A program made the position numbers and the translations under genes. The notes beneath the pieces were generated by a model. The model did not search any database, had not been told where the DNA came from, and saw nothing but the letters and a program-made list of their open reading frames with translations. From Cycas panzhihuaensis (Eukaryota; Cycadophyta), in contig CM041465.1 of the NCBI GenBank assembly GCA_023213395.1, forward strand, positions 117,621,741 to 117,685,740: 64,000 nt of DNA. Reading direction: 5' to 3'. Positions 59,798-64,000 of this stretch are shown here, one piece after another (within the stretch, counting starts at the first letter, position 1; each line of letters starts with the position of its first letter).

Positions 59798-60517
59798 ACT
59801 ACCATTTTAAATTGTTCCCATTCCTTCCAACCACGGGTAGAATGGCAATTTAAGATGGATTTTCGTTTCTTCTTCCAGTTCCTCCTGCGGAAACCGCATT
59901 CCTATGTGCTCTTGGGAACCTTTGTCCTCCTATTTGGGCATCCCCCGACTAGGACGACGCTGTGGAGTATCGTCACTTCATTCTCCTACTTGTTGTTTCC
60001 TTTGCATATTCCGCTATGCTCCCCTGTGGACGTGCATGTCGCTCTATTTCTAACCTCACACCTCTCGATCACCTCTGCTTATGGTGGACGTGTGTACTCC
60101 TGTTAGACATATAGCCATACATGGAAGGAAACATATGTATATTACAAAACATATCTACATATTTGCATATTTACATTTACAACATACAAACATTTGCATC
60201 ATACAAAAGTAAATCATACATGCTATCTCTATCATACATGATACACACCATTTCATGTCAAAATGGGGTTCCAATTATCCCGTATATATATATATATATC
60301 AAAAAATGTCATAGTACATCATGCATGTAGGAAGCCGGGATCCTTGCAGGGGGGGTACAATCATGTGAGTCTACATATGACCCCCTGGAGGCCCGCGCTT
60401 TCCCGTCAAAACCATATATATGTACATCTCATCTGCTACTGCTGTCGACCACGGGTCCCATCCCCGATCTGTGATCCCTCTCACGGGACCACATCCTGCG
60501 AGGCTCCTCCACAGGCC
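59798..60517. other. Post-pol spacer and 3' flank of the antisense gene, element B
   Basis: Shares the GAGCCTAAAC block (59789-59798) and following spacer with C, D and E. Contains a short TATATA run near 60285-60298 and the CCGTGCTTTCCC-like block near 60390-60410. The small ORFs here are not conserved between copies. Confidence 0.5.
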
Positions 60518-62373
60518 TCATGAGCTGCCCGCCTCGCTCCCCTCGTCCCGAGGCCGTCTCGGGGTCGTAGCTGCTATCTGTGTATGGGTCCAGCTCCTAC
60601 TTGACCTCAAGACCATCTGTGCCACTAGCTGGTCGTAGCGGACCTGGATGCGATCCCTCTTGCCTTGGAGTCCCTCCTCTATAGCTTTAAACTTCTCCTC
60701 CATCACCTTAAGGTGCTCCTCTAGGACTGCTAGGCGGGTGCTGCTCCCCGCATCGCCTCCTAGCCCGCTCTGAGCCTCTAAGGCCTGGACCCATCCGTGC
60801 AGCTCATCCCGCTCACCCCTGGCCGCGTCGAGCTCTCGCTGCAGTTGTCCCCAGAATGCCATGTGCTCATGGGTCTCTGTAGCCCAAATGTCTCTCACCC
60901 TCGCTAGTGGGGCAAATGCCTGCATGTAGGCCCCTGCTGATATGGGTGCATCCTCTGCTTGGATGGGCGGTTGCCCCTCTGCGTAGACCTGAGGGAACAT
61001 CTCCCTCACCATGGCCTCTACCAGTCTCCGGACCTCTACTACTCCTGTCAATGCAACATGCCGTGTGTAAGTATATATCCTCACTGCATATCATAATGAA
61101 ATGAAATCAAAGATCTGTCTAGATGTCAAACGACTAAGGAAATGGTTAGGTCTCACCTGGCATGGCCGCCGGCTCCTCTGCTCGGGCAACATCCTAGTCT
61201 CCTGGCCCTCCGCCACCGCAGTACCTCATCATCTGGTACGTCCTCTGCCTCTACCTCATCTCTAGCAGGGACTGGCTCAACCCTTGCCTCTTCGGATCTC
61301 CTCACGATCCGTAGTCTGCGCCCCCTGGTCTCGGCCACCTTGCTCGTCTCGGCAGCTCCTGATGGGCCTGCCCCTCCTCTGGCAGTCCTGGATGGTCCTG
61401 CTGCTCCCTTTGCCGACTGTGATGGACCTGCCTCTCCTGCAGGTCATGATGGGCCAGCCCCATCTCCCCCATCATCACCGTCATCGCCCCCATCGTCATT
61501 GTCGTCATCACTGTCATCATCGATGGGCGCTCCTGCTCCACCCGCTCCATCATCACTCTCCCATCTCACTGCTCTGTAGGGCTCTGCTATATAGTCTGTC
61601 AGTGTGAGGAGGTCGAGTGATGTCGCATCAACCGACCGACGGACATGGGCCTGATCCTCTATCCCTCGGAGCCTTGTCTGCCACCTGTGGAACATCAGGG
61701 CCCACCCTACTATGGGGAATGGCCCCCTAAGCCCGCCGCAAAGTGATCGAAAACCGACCGCAATAGCGTCAGAAGAAAAGCTTCCTCTGCCCGATCTCTG
61801 GATGGTGTCTAGTTGGGCAACGAGGTTCTCCGCAACTAGAGTGGCCTGGGCCCATCCTCTCACGGCCTACCACACCGGCAGCGCATCCACCCATCCTCTG
61901 GGGATCTCCTTGTAGTTCTGTTTCTGGGAAATCTGAAATAGAATGCATAGTAGTATGAGTTTCCTCACCCGAGAAATCTGTGATATGAGTACAGTCTGGA
62001 GGGGAGCTCCCCTCCGCTCCCACCTGTCAGTCCCTGTGAGGAACTGGGCTACCTCCCTATGTGCTGCCTTGGTGGTAGGCAACGCTCCCAGTCTCACAGG
62101 TCTCCCTGTTGCTGGTACCCCCAGGATCCGCCTGATGTCTCCTGGGGTGATCGTGATGTCGCCTATCTGAGGCAAGTGGAATACATGCCTCCTCCTGTCC
62201 TAGTGTGACACTATGTCAACCAGGAGCCTCTGGTCTGACACGAACTGGGGGGTCTTGAGAGCCTTGTACAGGCCACACCTCTTCAGAGTCACCTTATCCT
62301 CCTGGGACACCATCTCCAAGTAGCTCAGAATCAGCATGCCGATGTTTTCGCGATTATCCACCGTGATAACTGC
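60518..62373 (-). pseudogene. Plant-mobile-domain-like gene with acidic linker and coiled coil, element B copy
   Basis: The best copy of the opposite-strand gene. First supported exon from 62373, after GATTACAG: AVITVDNRENIGMLILSYLEMVS, LLVDIVSH, a stop where A has Trp, RRRHVFHLPQIGDITITPGDI, VPATGRPVRLG. Then WGWAQATLV-type and MFHRWQTRLRGIEDQAH words and SLDLLTLTDYIAEPYRAVRW (61600-61560), an acidic DDD/GDD run (61540-61450), a basic linker, a likely 112-bp intron (61156-61045, CCAG|GTGAG ... GACAG|G), and a tail with heptad character (LAVLEEHLKVMEEKFKAIEE). TGA at 60520-60518 may itself be a mutated Trp. A 45-bp segment, 61968-61924, has splice-like ends but is also open in frame. Resemblance to the plant mobile domain is judged by motif only. 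Confidence 0.7.
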
Positions 62374-63549
62374 CTGTAATCATCAAAAGTCAGTCTCCTA
62401 GTAGTCATCTAGGCTCCTAGCTGTCTGTCTGATTGTCCTTTCTGGTTTTCGGGGGCTGTTTGGCCTCTTTTCTATTTTTTTCTAGTTTTTTGTCTGCGTA
62501 CCGCTCCAAATTTAGCGGTAGCACTAAATTTGGAGTGGGTCCCGTGGCGATCGCTCCTCTGCAGCGATCCCGTGGCCAAGATCACTTGCATCGCCAACAA
62601 CCCCTAAAAGGGGCTTTCGTGAAAAATTAAAATTTATTTTGTGGTGGACCCCCATGGGACGCAGCGGGACTAGGGCTCCCTAATGCCCAGGTCCCCGCCT
62701 CTTTCTGGGTCCAATTTGGACTCCGAGAGGCCTCCAATTTCCCATAAGGGGCATAAAAAGCATTAAAAATTAATTAAAAAGCATTAAATTTTGAACTTTG
62801 AGATGGTAAGGGTTTCGTGAGATCCACTCACTAGATCTAGCCTGACTGTCGCCATCCCGTCCCCGCGGTCATAACGACTATCTCTGCGCTCAGATCTGAC
62901 GGTCAGATCGTCTCCTGCGTGCCTCCGAAGTCAAGTAGCGCTCTGCGTCGTAAGGAAAAGGCTCTGGTTTCGCACGAGAGCCGGTGAAAATGAATTTGAT
63001 TTTCATTGGTTTTCCTTATATAGGCAGGGGCCCCGACGGGCACTTCCTCTGTTTCTGGCTCCGCGACAGTCGTTGGGACCATCTCGTTGCCCTGATAGCC
63101 TTTGCCTTCTGGCCCTGTCACCCATTATGCTCCATGGATGCCCTTTTTGCCTTCTCTTGCGAGGGCATTTATGGCGCCTCATTATCGCACTTTTGCTAGA
63201 GCCCTTCTGCATCGTTTTACGCGCTACTCCCGTGCATGCCCGAGTTTATACTCATTTGGCTCATTTCGCTGCCCTGGACTCATTTTTGCAGCCATTTTTC
63301 GCCCCTGGGGTCCCCAAAGGAAATGCTCCCCAGTCCGGGAGCATGTTTTGCTTCCCAAAGCAACCTTTGGCACTCGAGGGCGTCTTTTCTCGACCCACTC
63401 TTAGCCAGTGGCCGGATTGCTTGCTTTCGTTCTCGGGTAACCTCATTGCTAGGTCCTCCTACCCTTCTCAGCCACCTTTTTGCTCGCCATTTGAGTCTTT
63501 CTTTTACTTTCATTGCTATTTGTTTGCTACCAGAGTTTAGTATTTAGAC
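62374..63549 (-). promoter_or_regulatory. Upstream region of the antisense gene, with hairpins, and spacer to the RNase H, element B
   Basis: Perfect 12-bp stem CTCCAAATTTAG/CTAAATTTGGAG (62504-62535, 8-nt loop), and a second stem GATCGCT/AGCGATC (about 62550-62575). It is homologous to 50037-51200 of A and 20900-21769 of D. Near its right end, a T-rich run followed by TTTGCTACCAG (about 63523-63533) lies just before the RNase H ATG and looks like a splice acceptor for the plus strand. Confidence 0.5.
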
Positions 63550-63972
63550 ATGTCTCTTCTCGTTTTTGCTGATGGTGGAAGTCGCGGCAACCCTGGACCT
63601 TCCACCACTGCTTGGATTCTTCGCAGCCCCTCCGGACACGATTTCTTGTGTTCCGGGGTCTTTCTTCCTGAGGCTACCAATAACGAAGCCAAGTACACGG
63701 CCGTTATTGAAGCCCTAACCGATGTTCTCCGTTTCCATCGCGGGTCCATCGTGTTGTTTTGCGATTCCCAAGTCGTGGTGTCCCATCTCACCCAGGTTTA
63801 CTAGGTGTGATGCCCTCACCTGAGAACCCTCGCGTCTGCCACTAGGTCTCTTCTAGCTTATTTCTCGTCAGTGGATATTCATCATATCCCTAGGCACCTC
63901 AATGCTGAGGCCGACAGCCTCGTCTGCCTCATCTTTGAGCGTCGCCTCCCTCTTCTAGATGACCGCCCCTGA
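63550..63972 (+). pseudogene. Small stand-alone RNase H (aRNH), element B
   Basis: ATG 63550 to TGA 63972, 140 codons. MSLLVFADGGSRGNPGPSTT is a strong RNase H1/archaeal-like start with the first catalytic Asp. NNEAKY carries the Glu, FCDSQVVVSHLTQVY the second Asp, and HLNAEADSLVCLI the last acidic residue, so all four catalytic positions are present. Two in-frame stops lie just after TQVY (63802 TAG, consistent with Trp; 63808 TGA, consistent with Arg). It has its own ATG and sits after the opposite-strand gene, separate from pol. In the living element it would supply the RNase H activity that removes template RNA. Confidence 0.85.
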
Positions 63973-64000
63973 GGCTTGCCTGGCCAGCCCGTGCCCAAGT
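63973..64000 (+). other. Start of the spacer after the small RNase H, element B
   Basis: Matches 51631-51658 of element A. The 3' LTR of B would follow outside the window. Confidence 0.5.

Larger units (their letters stand above)
41081..64000 (+). mobile_element. Element B: Ty3/gypsy element split by A, right end outside window
   Basis: Left LTR 41081-42855 plus 54600-55288, primer site, one long gag-protease-RT frame (55469-59797), opposite-strand mobile-domain gene (60518-62373), stand-alone RNase H (63550-63972). The 3' LTR is outside the window. RT is cut after its second motif block; the rest of RT, RNase H and integrase are missing, and the frame runs into the post-pol block at about 59786. 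Element A (42856-54599) is a later insertion in its LTR. B is the best copy for reading the gene content. Confidence 0.88.

Noticed and set aside
61153-61607. Plus-strand Pro/Ser-rich ORFs opposite the mobile-domain gene (for example 61142-61579)
   Set aside because: Mirror of the acidic and basic linkers of the minus-strand gene, which has the conserved motifs; the plus-strand frame is a shadow.
61924-61968. 45-bp intron in the mobile-domain exon
   Set aside because: The ends look like splice sites in B and D, but 45 bp is very short and a multiple of three, and it stays open in frame. Left as coding or ambiguous.
1-64000. CRISPR array, tRNA, rRNA, plasmid or phage features
   Set aside because: No spaced short repeats, no cloverleaf or rRNA-like sequence noticed, and the content is that of plant retroelements.

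Overview
The window looks like intergenic heterochromatin of a large plant nuclear genome. I find no host housekeeping gene, no bacterial-style gene organisation and no tRNA or rRNA gene. Nearly everything is LTR retrotransposon: at least six elements, most of them one related group of Ty3/gypsy elements with long LTRs (about 2.4-2.8 kb). Plant origin is inferred from the gag/protease/RT type, from an archaeal-like second RNase H and from a plant-mobile-domain-like reading frame. I cannot name the species.

The ancestral element can be pieced together from the copies. It reads: LTR, primer binding site, gag (ending in a C-x2-H-x4-H-x4-C knuckle), aspartic protease, RT, RNase H and integrase (HHCC finger, core, GPF/Y module). 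Next comes a gene on the opposite strand encoding a plant-mobile-domain-like protein with a C-terminal coiled coil. A separate 140-codon RNase H reading frame and the 3' LTR follow. This resembles the Tat/Ogre branch of plant Ty3/gypsy elements, which is known for dual RNase H domains and antisense extra ORFs.

Layout. Element C (minus strand, about 1-7333) runs off the left edge; its LTR is 4782-7333. It sits inside the 3' LTR of element D, of which 7334-8268 is a piece. Element E (minus, 8269-18704, complete, 5-bp duplication CCCTC) is a second insertion in that same D LTR, which resumes at 18705-20307. D's interior (20308-31238) and 5' LTR (31239-34060) follow. D is the only copy that keeps RT, RNase H and integrase. 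D itself landed in an older plus-strand element F (34061 to about 39200), which keeps the small RNase H frame and a diverged LTR. A Ty1/copia-like gag scrap (39290-39840, minus) and an old LTR-like stretch follow. Element B (plus) starts at 41081, but its 5' LTR is split by the complete element A (plus, 42856-54599). B resumes at 54600 and runs off the right edge inside its 3' region, after the small RNase H frame at 63550-63972.

All copies are broken. C, D and F decay mainly by transitions, B carries only C-to-T-type stops in an otherwise unbroken 4.3-kb gag-pol frame, and E is riddled with small indels. Four of the five copies where it can be judged have lost RT-RNase H-integrase, each by a different deletion. 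The most interesting material is the antisense mobile-domain gene with its own hairpin-rich upstream region, the stand-alone RNase H frame, and the hairpin architecture shared between LTR promoters and the antisense upstream region.
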